From Margaritispora aquatica (Eukaryota > Ascomycota > Leotiomycetes > Helotiales > Discinellaceae), in NCBI GenBank assembly GCA_007644065.1, contig VJWN01000012.1, positions 104,654 through 168,653 of the forward strand: a stretch of 64,000 nt of DNA, written 5' to 3'. The translations under genes and the position numbers were made by a program. The stretch's first letter is position 1; each line of letters starts with the position of its first letter. The notes under the pieces were generated by a model. The model was given only the letters and a program-made list of their open reading frames with translations. It made no database searches and was not told the origin of the DNA. This document shows, piece after piece, positions 44,394 to 56,146 of this stretch.

Positions 44394-45651
44394 GGTGCGA
44401 GTAATTCTTTCTCAAAGCTGTATTCAGATTATGAAATTATATATGAAGAGAATTGAAATGTGAAACCAAGTGATTTAAGCAAACAAAGAAGGTCTTTGCG
44501 GTCTTTGCAAAGTAAGGAAGTAGAACGACCAAGTTTGATCCCGACCAGAAATATATTAATGGCAGGAGCTCTTGTGGTGGGGGGTTGATGTTTACCTACC
44601 TTACCTACCTTGACTATCTATATATGGTCACAGCCTAAGCCTTGTATGTAGTTTAGGCTTTCGGTTCATTGTATAGAATAATAGGTTAGGCATAAACACT
44701 CGGTTGTACTCTGATGATTTCGCTTGATATAAGCGGCTTAACGAAATAATCAGAGTAGAGCCGAATATTAACCATGCACATCCGAACATCATGCATGAAT
44801 GCATGGCTGTCACACTTCACACTTGATACGAGTGTCAATATACTCAGGTTGTGCAAGGCTCCGAGCCTCATCCCTAGAGAAGTAGAATATCTAATAGAAT
44901 GGATAAGAAGACTAGATATATTAGATTACACGTTTGCTTTAGGTGTAAGGATAGTTGAATATTAAAATTAGTATCTTTATCTACTTTTCCTAGACCTACG
45001 ATAGAAAAGTACACATTTTTAATTACCCTGTTTACCTTTAGGCCAGCTAGTCGTCTTTCCTGTCACGAAAATTCAAGCTCTATATTGCTTCGTTAATTTT
45101 CCTATTCTTATCAGAAGGTCAACTGACCCGCGGTTGGTAAGTTGAAATATTGTTGACTCTCAAGACTACCTACCAAAACGCCTTCCTGGCTTGGCGCTCG
45201 AGGTCTACTATAAGGCTCTCCAACTGCAACTCTTTGGGATGATATGATGGAGGCGCAGTTGTGATCAAGGTATCTATCATCATTCAGCCAACAACATACC
45301 ACCGCCGGCAGAGCTGCTGACCTCATGGGAAGCTTGCTTCTCATTTGGGTTTTCAGCCTAGGCGGGGCTGGTTGCCAAATTCCTCGAGATTGGACCAATA
45401 GTTTCCCGCATGGGACATACCAACATAGCCCCTCTCTGATGAGAAGATATCACGATAGCAACGGTGACAAAAGGGTTGTTATCGGAAAAGCCTCTCGCAT
45501 TTACCCGGTTAAAGTAGAAGCTCATGTTAACTTTTTGAATCACACTCACTCAAAGATATGTAAACAGAAAATCCAGCGTTGCGCATTTCATTTTCTTTAA
45601 AGCCTTCTTGCATCGACGCGCAAAGGATATCACGAGACAGAGTCATTCAAA
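44394..45651. other. Divergent intergenic region
   Basis: This lies between the AAA gene and the STAND-like gene, which point outward. Small frames at 44774-44965 and 45325-45600 lack support; the latter has a hydrophobic start but no other protein character. Confidence 0.35.
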
Positions 45652-47573
45652 ATGGATGTTGCAGCGAGCGCCGTATCACTGATTCAATTCTCCATTACGG
45701 GCTTGAAAGTGATCCAGAGAACCTTCTCGGCAGTTCAAGACGGGCCCGAACTTGTGACACTAATTTGCGAAGATGCAGATGGTTTGCTTTACCTTCTTGA
45801 ACGACTCGAGAACAGCGCTGTTGTTAAGTCCAACCCAGATGGGAAGCTGAAGGAGCTCATGGACCGGTTGCAAAGAGACTTGCTCAAAATATCGACCAAA
45901 TTGGAAAAGGTTTGCTTCAAACCTGAGGACAAAAGGCCGACCAAGCTTTGGAAGGCTATAAGATCTGCTGCGACTGAAAAAGAGTTGGGGGAGCTCCATA
46001 ACAGATTATGTGGATATTCGGGGTCGATTAACACATTCCTTGCTGTGGAGTATGGGTCAGTCATCTTTAGAGAAATAAAACAAGAAGTCTACTGACGTGA
46101 TGAAAGTGATAGGCAGTATGACATCGACAACAGATTCACGGGGGCTCACACAGCAATTGAAGCACAGCTTGTATCAATTTCGACTCAGCTACAATTGTTG
46201 GATGCAAAGCGTGATGATAGTGTGGTTGCGAAACGAGACCAGAAGCTTCAGGAATCTATGGATCATGTTCGTCAGAACATCGAAATCTTGTCGTTATCCT
46301 TACTCCTCCCAAAGAGTCTACGAAATATACAGCTTGAAGCAGAATTTCCGCGGGTTCATCTACAGACACAGGCAGATGATGGAAGCATGATGTCCCAGCT
46401 CCCCTCATCGAATAAATTCATGAATAGCCAACCATCAACTATCGATGCAGGGAGTTCCAGCCAGGCAAACTTTAGGAACAACGAGATTGGGCCCCAAGGT
46501 CTCAGAGGGACGAGTCCTGAAGAAGGAATCGCCAAACTCCATAGCGATGTGAAACAGATTGCTACCGATCTCGCTCTCCTGAAGTTGAGAGCTGAAGAGG
46601 AATGGTACTTTGCACGTCGACATTTTCAGAATCCGTGCCGAAATACATTGATGCACAGGAGAAACTACAGCGATTCCGGAAGCTCAGCCAGCTCAGTGAG
46701 CTCATCATCAGAAGAGGGAATCACAGGTATGCAATTTTGATTCCAAACCCAGCTCCAAATTCGGAATCCTAACATCCCACAGAGTCACTCCCCCCTCGCC
46801 ACTGCACCCTAACCGAAATCACCCTCAACTCACGATGCCTGGAAGCCTTCTTCGCCCCAGCGCACATCCGTCTTCTCGACGCCCCAAAGTCCATCAGGCC
46901 TGCGTTCGTAACGAAGACCACGTTGAGGCGACTCACACTCTGGACGCAAGCCAAAACCTCGTCCAAGATTCTGTGGCTCAAAGCCCCGTTCACACAGAAC
47001 CGCAACACGCAGAACAATTTCACTCGCGTCGGATTGAGACTCGTCAACATTGCTCATGAGCGCGGGGACCCTGTTCGGATGATGTCGTTCTTCTGTCGTC
47101 GAGATCCGGAAACCAAGACAGATCTACTAACTTCGATTGTCTACGCACTGATTCACCAACTTTTACCTATCCTTCACCCACACCTCACCAATCCAAGCAA
47201 CGACATTGAATTATCGGAAGCCCGCTTGAAGCAGCTCGATGGCTCCAAAAACAGCCTCCTTGCTGCTTTTCAATTATTAGAGAGCCTCATAAGTCATCTC
47301 AAAGATAACGTCTTTTGCGTTCTAGATGGGATGCAGTTGTTGGATCAAGGTTGTGCTGAAAATGATTTCGCAAGGCTCTTGGAGATTCTTCGACATGACT
47401 TCTTGCACGTTTTGATCATCACTACTACGTCTGCTGTCTTGGAGCCCTTGAGAGGCATTGTGGGACCAGAGGATGTATTAGGTGAGGCACACCACCTTAG
47501 AGCTAGTAGTTATGATGTAGATATAGGGAGACATGCTCGTGAATTTTGGAGACGGGATGAGATTGTATCATGA
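45652..47573 (+). CDS. STAND/NLR-like protein with degenerate P-loop
   Basis: Three exons, 45652-46055, 46113-46726 and 46783-47573, encode 602 residues; both introns are about 56 bases. The first 130 residues (MDVAASAVSLIQFSITGLKV, then DGLLYLLERLEN) are helical and look like the fungal N-terminal domains placed before STAND NTPases, of the HeLo-like or NACHT-associated type. A Ser-rich linker ends at SSSSEEGI. Exon 3 aligns by order with a P-loop domain: TKTTLRRLTLWTQAKTSSKILWLKAPFT stands where 'LWxxGxxGxGKS' is expected, MMSFFCRRD is the next strand, and VFCVLDGMQLLDQG is the Walker B region. The Gly-Lys-Ser/Thr of Walker A is missing. No repeat domain follows. It may be a truncated or non-hydrolysing immune-type receptor; this is inference. 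Confidence 0.68.
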
Positions 47574-48235
47574 TGTCAATACTTTATCTTAGATTTAATA
47601 GAAATGTAATAATTCTCTGCTTGATATCTCACAAGACTCATTATCCTTACCATCGTCTAGTGTTTTCTCGCTTCTTGGGCTAAGCAGGGATTCTTGGCGC
47701 TCATACAACGATGCGGCAGAAATCGAGTTGAGTGATACGACCGAGAGCTGGATGTAGCTACTTTAACATCATCTCGAGTTAAGGTATATATATGTATGCA
47801 TAATAAATATCCGTATATTACTTGGATTTGTTGGGGGGGGGGGGAGGAGAGAAAGAGAACATGAAAGAAGGCAGGCAAAGGATTTGTGCCAGCATTTAAA
47901 TTGTATTTTGTTTCTTGTCTATCAATCAATCCATCATCCGACGACCCACAATGTACAGACAACATAAGTAGTTAGGTACAGTACATATATAGCCTATACC
48001 ATACCAACCGAACCAAACACCGTCAACAACGACAATAGAAGCGCACCAGATCACATCACATCTCATCACGTCACAGTCACACCTCGCCAAGTCGCGACTT
48101 GGCTCGGCCCTCTCATCTAAACACATGAACACACAATTAAATATGACTACCACACCTCCTCAACCGAACACCAGCACAAGCAAACCAACCGCAAGCGAAG
48201 CAGGAGCACGAACGCATTAGCTGGATTCGGCTCGC
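47574..48235. other. Intergenic between convergent genes
   Basis: This contains a G12 homopolymer at 47833-47844 and repeated TCACATCACATCTCATCACGTCACA-like words near 48,050-48,080. No gene was seen. Confidence 0.35.
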
Positions 48236-49412
48236 TTACTTGACGGTGAACTTGGTGCAGTCATCCTGTGCGCCACGCTGGGCGACGGGCATGATGACTG
48301 GCTGATGGTTGGAGGCGCTGTTCATGCAGCAGACGCGGTAGTTACCTGCTGGGAGACCACCCTATTGAATATTAGCATTTATTCAATCCATTGTAATTAT
48401 GGAGAAAACTCACAGTGACAGTAGCGCTCAACAATCCGTTGCCATTTCCAGCATCGTTGACACCCTTGAAGAAGACAAATGCTTGTGGGTCGGGTGGGGT
48501 GGTGGCAGCGAGCTTGTTTCCGAGATCTTGCACCGTGATGTGAGTGTGTCCGATGATCTGGCCGTTGCCGTTGACGTTCTGTGGGGCTGCGTAGTAGGTT
48601 GCTTGAGCGTTGGTGAAGGAACCAGCTGCGAGACCCATGGTTTGCACAGAGACGGTGAAAGTGGTGCCGGCCTTGACGACCTCTCCGGGAGAGGGAGTGG
48701 TGATGATAGAGGCGACCATGTTGGAAACGGAGGGGATCTTGCCCATTACTGTGGAGTGTTAGTGAAGGCAAGAGAGAACGTGAGAGAGTGGGACGTACCG
48801 ATTCCGTTGCAGGAGCCGGATTTGGTTTGGAGACCGTTGGTAAGTGTTGAGCCGGCGCAGAAGTTGATGAAGTTTGCGGCGTCACTGAGAGATATTAGCT
48901 GGTGTGTACATTCATCTGATGAATGATGCTCACGTGGCTGATTTGGATTGTCCAGTGACAGGTGGGTTTTGTCCATCAGATGTACTTCCAGTCTGAATAG
49001 CATTGGCCGAAAGACAAGCCGATCCACCACCTGCAGCAGCTGCATTGTTCCCATTACCTCCATTGTTGTTGTTGTTGTTGTTGGTCGTCGTCGCTCCAGT
49101 CGCAGGTGCTGCACTCGTAGCAACTGCCTTCGCGGAAGAGGTCTTCGCCGTGCTCGTGGCTGCTGCGGCCTTTGTGGTCTTGGTAGTGGATGACTTGGCG
49201 TTATTCTTGAAGTTGTTGTTGTTGTTACCTCCTCCGTTCCTGAAGTTGTTGTTCTGAGGCTCTCGCGCCACGAGTGCGGACTCGAATCCCAAATGTCTTC
49301 TCCTCCATGCTGGCACGCGGGCCGTGATCTCGCCTTCGATGCCGCGAATGCTAAGAGCCTCTGTGCTCAGCACCAGCACCGAGAGGATGATTGTTGGGGT
49401 GGAGAACAACAT
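48236..49412 (-). CDS. Secreted fungal protein with Asn-rich linker
   Basis: Four exons, 48934-49412, 48799-48884, 48414-48748 and 48236-48361, encode 341 residues. A signal peptide (MLFSTPTIILSVLVLSTEALS) is followed by a low-complexity linker (about 50-130) of Asn runs and Ala/Thr/Lys, likely O-glycosylated. The C-terminal domain of about 190 residues is highly conserved among ascomycetes and basidiomycetes. It includes NFINFCAGSTLTNGLQTKSGSC, GNGQIIGHTHITVQDLG, FVFFKGVNDAGNGNGLLSATV, GGLPAGNYRVCCMNSASNHQ and an AQRGAQDDC end. I recall homologues labelled 'ribosomal protein s17', a misnomer; the function is unknown. Four or more cysteines suggest disulphides. It probably acts in the wall or medium. 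Confidence 0.85.
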
Positions 49413-50780
49413 TGTGGTTGATGTTGTTGCTGAGAGGATTAAATTTCAAATGTAAGGTATGTTGGGTTGATACAGAACTCGTTGATCTACAATCGAGTTT
49501 TGTGAAATTGAACAAATGCTCACGCGGAATCGCAGCAAATGCTGTGTGTAAGGTGAAGGAACGTGTAGGGCGTATGTCGTGAGAATCGAATAAAAGGTAC
49601 AAATATATAAAAATTGGCGAAGAAACGAACTCTGCAAAGACCAGTGCAGTTTTGAAGCTTAAAGAAAGACAAGAAACTACTGCGCGAAGCACCGTAAGAG
49701 AGAAGAGAGAACAGAAGAACAGTGTGAATGGGGAGAAGAGAAAAGAAGAGACCCAAGTGCCAAGGAGGGCCTTCTCTATATATCGCGGTTCAAGACACTA
49801 GGACACCAGACGATGGGAGTCTTGTCATCCGAAATACCAAACAGACGGGGGAGCATGGGGCCGCTTGGCTGACCGTGACGGGGGGAGGGGGAGGGATATT
49901 GCAGGTGAAGCAAGGTAAGGCTGGTACTAGGAGTCGAGGAGAAGGGAGGAGGAATAGTACAGTATAGTACAAGGTACATACGGAGATATGGCTAGGTACA
50001 TATTCCATATACTAGGTTGTGTTTTTCCATCCTGTAGCATTGCACTCCCTCTTTGATGCTTGATCTGGATCATTCGGACCCGGATTGAAGATTCATCCAA
50101 TAGTGATGTCTGGAGAGTACGAGGATTCGGAGAGAGGCACCGGAGACGAAGGAAGGGTGAGAAGCACAGATGCTTAAACTGCTGGTGGCGCACTGGCGCT
50201 ACCCGTGTCGTCCAGCGGTGGGCATGGCTTGCCAAGGTCAGCCACGGCCAGCCAAGGTGCGTGAGGAATGCTTCAGATGGCTAAGCGAGAAGGACGGTCG
50301 TCTCATCTTGGAGGATCTGAAGAGAGTTGAATGAAGCATAAAATAGGATGACGGGCGGGATAGGTTAGAGAAACAATTGTGAGGAGAGTATGAAATGGGA
50401 TGGCAGAAGAGGGGGGTTATTGGTAGATGCCATCTGATTTGTGATAAGTTTGGAAGTTAAGGGTTTGAAAACATTTGCTTTGATGATCTTTGGGACGATC
50501 AAAAGAGGGATTATTGAGAAACGGCGAATGGAAAAACAATAAATCCGAAAAGTGGTCTGAGGTGGAGTTCTAGTCCTTCTCGTCCTTCTCATCTTTGGTT
50601 GTCAGTGAGTGTCTCTTCGGATTGAGACTCCCGTCCGACGTCTGCTTTTACCCTATCATACTTCCTTGTATGTCTCACTTCTTCGTGAGCCTCATCTCTT
50701 CTCTTCACTCAACCCTGGGGAGAGAGAGTCCATCTCATCTCTGCTTCTCCATCTCCATCTCATCTAATCTCGTATCTATG

Positions 50781-50810
50781 TACAGTACAGTACAGTACAA
50801 TACAATACAG
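50781..50810. repeat. TACAG/TACAA pentamer repeat
   Basis: Six copies of TACAR occur in a row, mostly TACAG. Confidence 0.8.
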
Positions 50811-51783
50811 TATTCTATAGTATGTACAGTAGATAGATACATTCATCAGTAGCACAAACATAATATCTCGCATAATCATCTCAAGTACGAATTGTTCGAA
50901 TCGATCAAACCGAAAAACCAAACAATCAAGGTAGAAGAACCCCGCCTATCATCGTGTTTACATCGCATATATCCCACATACAAAACATAGAGATGCGCAC
51001 ATCAAACGGTCAACCGGACCTAAAATACAACCTTCAATATCGATAGGGATGAAATTTGAATTTACCTGTCTCCGTAGGCATTAAACATCTCGGCAGTCAC
51101 AGAACCTCAGATCCCTTTGGACCTGCGACACACCTTGTCCTTGGCTCTTTTTTTTTCCCCTTGCTTTCTTTCTTTCTCCTTGGACTGGGGCTCCAAAAGG
51201 AAAGGGAAGAAGCACTGCCCTGCTCTGCTCTGTGCACAACTTTGATCAGGGTCAAAGATGTACACAAAGAAAGTAGTACTTTGGTACACTACACCGCTAG
51301 CTATACGTTCTATCATTCAACGTCTCATCTCAATGCCAGTATCAAAGATCAAAGTATGATATCTCCCATTTCTCGAGGTCGAAATAAACATCAATCTAAA
51401 TCCGCCCACCATCAATATATCCAAATTAAATCTCAGAACAACCTTAAGTCACCCTCGCCCTTCAATTCGATCTACCACCCACCATTCATCCACCATCTAT
51501 CCACCTTCCCACATCCACAACTTTATTTTTGGTTTTGTTCCTGCTTTGCTGTTCCTGTTCCTGCATTGTACCCCACAGGGATTGGTTGGACGAGTACAGC
51601 GGTCATCTCACCCGAGACCCAGCCCAGCCACCCACACCCACCTCCTGAAAAATAAAATGTGCAGGGGAGCGTTTCGATCGAAGCCTCACTTCAGACGGGT
51701 GGGGTTTCGCATTTGGACGGAAGCGATTGGGGCGATGTCATAGGGTTAGGGGAACGAACGAATGAATCAACGAACGAACGTAT

Positions 51784-51807
51784 CTTAGCTTAGCTTAGCT
51801 TAGCTTA
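51784..51807. repeat. AGCTT-type pentamer repeat
   Basis: Four to five copies of TTAGC occur in a row. Confidence 0.75.
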
Positions 51808-51894
51808 AATCGTGTCTTAATTCCCGTCTGATATAGTTGACATTGTTGTGTCGGTTGTATCGGTTTTTTCCTCTCTCTTCATGTGAGGATGTGA

Positions 51895-52395
51895 TGGGAT
51901 GACAGGAAGTGTGTATCATTGTTACTTAGCGCTCAAGTCAAGTGACTTCCAACTTGCGACGAAATGCATTTCAGACGATAAGGTATATCAATTATTAAGT
52001 TAGTAAGTATCAAGTCAAGGTGAGTGACAGGAAGTGTGTGCGATTGTCAACTTTCACACCAATTCGCTTCGTTCCATCCCAGGTTTCCATCACGAGGATT
52101 ACTGCTTGAGGTCAAGTGACATGCGACGAAATAGATGCATTTCAGACGACAGGAAGGTATCTTATCTTAGTGTCGAGTATCGAGATTCCTATGCGATATG
52201 GAGTTGAGGAATGAGTGGAGTTAAGTTAAGATGGTATCTGGTGTGCGCCGTTGGTAAGCTCTCACTTCTATCCCGACTCGCTTCCATTCCATCCGCTGAA
52301 GAAAGATGTTTTTGCTTGAGTCCAGTGGTCTAGTGACATGCCACGAAAGCATCTCAATGCATTCATTATATTTTCAGACGACAGACAACAAACAA
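51895..52395. repeat. Three diverged direct repeats
   Basis: Related words recur in the same order. TGACAGGAAGTGTGT occurs at about 51,900 and 52,024. CAAGTGAC(N)TGCGACGAAAT...GCATTTCAGACGA occurs at about 51,938 and 52,113, with a weaker third version at about 52,333-52,385 (TAGTGACATGCCACGAAAG ... CAGACGACAG). Copies 2 and 3 also share a CTCGCTTCC-like upstream part. The unit is roughly 170-220 bases. Confidence 0.6.
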
Positions 52396-52873
52396 CAACA
52401 ACAACCTCAGTCCCCAAGATATCTCAATGCACAATTCACACACAATCCACAATAGGTAGCTTAGGTTAGGTGAGGTTAAGGTACTAACTATGCATCCTCG
52501 TTCCAGTAAGGTGTCTCTCCCAAATCCCACATCTCGCACCCCAAAGAGTAACCCGAACAGTTGGGTGGTGCTTCGGATTGGGGATTCATTCATGAGAAGA
52601 GTGCACCATCAATCAACTCACAGTAACCATCAACCGTAACAGCAACCACGGTAACGAATATCAAAAACGAGGCCTGTCGGGTCGCATGGTCTTATAAGGA
52701 GTTGAAGGCAAGACATTCACCAAGCGATTGTGTGGTAGAATGGAGAAAATATCGTATCCTCATCATCATACCAAATCCCAAACCACCAGCAAAGTGGTAT
52801 TATTATATATACATCGCTCAAGAGCATCCAACACCGACCTAACCTAGTCTGATCCTATCCACCAAGATAGAAC

Positions 52874-54574
52874 TCACGGATTCGACTGGACCCAATGCGC
52901 GCTCTCACAGGTGGTTTTCTCGCTCCACTCCTTGATCCTCTTCAAATCCCAGCCAGACACCCATTTCCTCCCCTTCTCTCCACCTTTCCCATCTGGTTCT
53001 GGTTCGCGCTGTCTACCCAGCCGGATATGATGTGATAACGCGCAACGCACGCCATCGTGCACGTATTGGAAACAGAGCTTGTCGGCTGCACAGGCTGCTT
53101 TGCAGTGCGCGAGGGTGTGAGAAGATGGAGATAGGGATGTGAGATGAGATGAGGATGTGGATGAGGTAAAGAGTGAGAAGGGCAGATTGTCGGTGACGTA
53201 AATCTTCGCGTCGTCGGGTATGCTGTCCCAGTTTGTGAGGGTGCCGGTGTTCCTGTCGGCGATGGTGCTGGTGTTGGTGAGTTGAGGGAGGATGTAGGTG
53301 AATAGGTCTTTGAAGAGGAGGGGATGCTGTGAGTTTGTTAGCGGGATTGCATATTAAAATTGAAGGCCCTTCTTTCGAAAGATTCAAAATAGCATCAAGT
53401 CTCCGGAGGAAATATGAAAGTGGAAAATACGTACCATCCCCATCGTCTTGACCTTCCAATTCTCAACCCATTGCCAATAATCTTTCATCTCATCACCAGT
53501 AATATGATGCATCGAAATGACAGGTTCACACCACAGATCCCTCCCAAAAGGAACCGTCTTTGGCAATTCCCCATTAAACATCGGCCAATATCCCTTCAAT
53601 CTCACACCCTTTTTCTTCAACGCTATCGCAAGCGCTTCATCACCACAACACATTGTAGTCACATTCAAGCCATACTGGCTGTAGAACGGGTGCGTGGGAT
53701 TCAGGTCATGCGATCCAGGAGTATTGAGGGCTTCCAATGCACCATAAGAAAGGGCGTACGCGCTTCCACCGTGGGCGAACTCTGATCCAGGCAGCCAGAC
53801 TGGACTACCTATATATTGTGGTCTGGTGGGGTCCAGATGCTCCAACAGTCCAAGGAGGTTGTCCCAGTCAACAAATGTGTCGGTGTCTATGAAGACGAAC
53901 CACTTCTTCCGTGTTGTAGATTTTTCCTGCTGTTGTAGTGTCCAGAGTTTGCGCTTCATCGCGAGGTTCATACTATGCGCCGACGGTTGATTAGCTTTGC
54001 TTTTTAAACCGTTGCCGTTTGTATTCCTCCCGAGACATGCTCAAATGCACATACAAGACATGCGCTTCTTCAGTGTCTTGACTTACTATTTCGCCAGATC
54101 CCATCCACCCCGCAACTCACGAGTGTCCTTGCCCTGCTCTCGATACACCTTCTGCGCGTCATACAGCGCAAATTCAGGATACATCGCGCGTTCCTCTATG
54201 GCCAAATCCGCATACAGATCCTGCACATGGTATGCGCCAACCTCCTCCTCCAAGTCCGAGAAAATCAGCACATTATCTCGCGGAATCCTGGACAAGACCG
54301 TCTTGAGCAGGTAACGGAGTCTGATCTGCGGCTCTGTCCCGCCCGTCTTGACGACTATCTCAACATCTTGCGCGAGTTTCGCCCGGGAAGATGCACCTGT
54401 GCACAGAGAATCGGCTGGCGATGCGCTGGAACAGGCCGTCCATGTCCATGTGTCGTATCGGCGTGTATTCAAATCGAGAAGGTTAAGGGAGTGTAGGACA
54501 AACAGAGTAGTGCTGAGGACTATGAAGCTGATGATGGCCCGCCGCCGAGTGTAGCGTGGGGTTCGCCAGACCAT
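52874..54574 (-). CDS. Fringe-like glycosyltransferase (GT31-type), type II membrane protein
   Basis: Three exons, 54087-54574, 53435-53972 and 52874-53326, encode 492 residues. A short basic tail is followed by a single membrane anchor at about 12-33 (RAIISFIVLSTTLFVLHSLN), the Golgi type II layout. The catalytic domain has the metal-binding FIDTDTFVDWDNLL, then GSPVWLPGSEFAHGGSAYALS and CCGDEALAIALKKKGV, all typical of fringe/GT31-like fungal enzymes. Exon 3 adds a C-terminal part with HCKAACAADKLCFQYVHDGVRC, a PAN-like cysteine pattern often found after this domain. It probably transfers a sugar from a UDP donor to glycoproteins or glycolipids; donor and acceptor are unknown. Confidence 0.85.
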
Positions 54575-56146
54575 CGCTCAGCATATGTAGATGCTTGAGA
54601 AATATGCATTGGGATGACTTGCAGGAAAGATTGAATGGACCACCACTGTGCTCTGTTGTGCTGCTGCACTTGCTATACCTTACCTACCTAGTGATTCGGA
54701 TGACATCTTGCTGACAACCCATTACCTGCAGCATTGAGGCGTAGTCAGGAGTAGCTCGTATTGATGCCCGTCGGTTCCGTTCAAGTGGATGCATCATATA
54801 ATCTTGTCATGGTGAATATCATCGTACACTAAGATCATAAACAAAGGATGAGAGAGGTATTTATTTGATCTACTGACGAGACTTTGAAGGTAGAAATGCC
54901 ATTTGATTGTTTTTCGAGTTTAAGATGCATCCATTGTAGGCTGATGCTAGTGATCACGTGATACGATTAGTGTTGGTACCTTACTACCTCAACTCAACTA
55001 CCTTAGAGCTTGCTACTATGGTTCACCATTGACAAGACAACTCGTCAAGAAGAATTAGAAATCAACATTGAAGCCCACCAATTGTACTGGCATTGATTCG
55101 GCGAACCTGCTGGACTGATGGATTCCACATTTGTGAAAGCTCACTCATAAGATGATCCCATTGCTGTCCTCTTCGGAATCTTCGAAACTTCGCTCATTGG
55201 AGCTTCTTCATAGCCTCAATTGCCTCAATTTCTTCGAATACACAAGGATTATGGGATTATCATACCCTTCAATCTGAAGGAAGCATCATGGAATCTGCGA
55301 GCATTTTTCAATCCCAATCGGCCGAGTGGTTGGATCTGATACACTGCAATGGCACGATACTATTTTGGCATTCCAGAGGGTAGAGGGTAGCATAGTTGCT
55401 TTCTGCTCAACTTCCGCCTCTATTGGGAGATACCGACTCCTCTATCAAGTACTGATATTTTGGTAAGCAAATGAGTTGGCCATACTACGAAGTGGCAGCA
55501 CACGAGCCCTGTGCAACTTTTGGTTGAGATGGCCAAGCGGCGATACCAATATCCAGGCCTGTCACAAACATATCCAACGAAATCTCTCATCCACTCTTTG
55601 CATAATCACCCAAGCCTTTCCTTCATGTTTTTTTGGTGGAAGAATAGCTTCAGCTTCATGCACTAGCACCTCCTTTTGAATGTTCGGATGATTTCTTTGC
55701 TTTTTCCAGGCAGTGTTCAGATTCAAAACGTGGATACTGAGACCCTGAACCCCGCGGTGGGCGAACCATCGAGAACGAAGCTTTGCAAATCGTCAATTAT
55801 CTTTGGATTTGCCGAATGAAGGGATTCTTCCTTTACCAATCAGTTGTCGTCTTTATATTTCTACCAGGCACAGCTCTGCGGCTTACCCCTTCCGAGCCGC
55901 AACCATGAGAAGCGGGCATAGCATGTCGATTATCCTGTGGTTGGCTGAGACGATGGGAAACAACAGTATATGCCTATCTGCTTTTTGTCATCCCATCTAT
56001 TCTCGTGCTCTATCATGTTGCTTGTGCATTCTCTGCCTCTGGTTTTCTCTGTGTCGTGGTTCTTCCATCATTCTTTTCCAACCGCAGCACGAGTGAGCTT
56101 TTCCTCATCACTGTCGCTATCGCACATTCTTAGCTTGGACGTCACA
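54575..56146. promoter_or_regulatory. Divergent region, glycosyltransferase and nucleoside transporter
   Basis: Outward-facing genes share this 1.57-kb region. It contains a 10-base palindrome with an E-box core (next entry). Short frames within it (55476-55679, 55803-56096) are not supported. The open frame extending upstream of the transporter start is leader. Confidence 0.35.
54953..54962. promoter_or_regulatory. Palindrome ATCACGTGAT
   Basis: This perfect 10-base palindrome contains the CACGTG E-box core, about 380 bases upstream of the glycosyltransferase start. A bHLH/Cbf1-type site is possible. Confidence 0.35.

Larger units (their letters stand above)
49413..52873. other. Long non-coding stretch (3.5 kb)
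   Basis: This is the longest gene-poor interval outside repeats. It contains microsatellites (TACAG at 50781-50810; AGCTT at 51784-51807) and three diverged copies of a longer repeat at 51,895-52,395. It also has many short frames of simple composition, such as 51056-51655, with nothing to support them. The first part is the promoter and leader of the secreted Asn-rich-linker gene. Confidence 0.4.

Noticed and set aside
45325..45600. 91-codon frame with a hydrophobic start
   Set aside because: No conserved pattern beyond the start; probably part of the STAND gene promoter.
51056..51655. 199-codon plus-strand open frame
   Set aside because: Low-complexity His/Pro/Ser/Gln composition, no domain and no start context; it sits in a non-coding stretch.
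55970..56146. Hydrophobic N-terminal extension of the nucleoside transporter
   Set aside because: The codons upstream of 56147 look like translated leader, and the ATG at 56147 has the better context. CNT tails begin hydrophilic.
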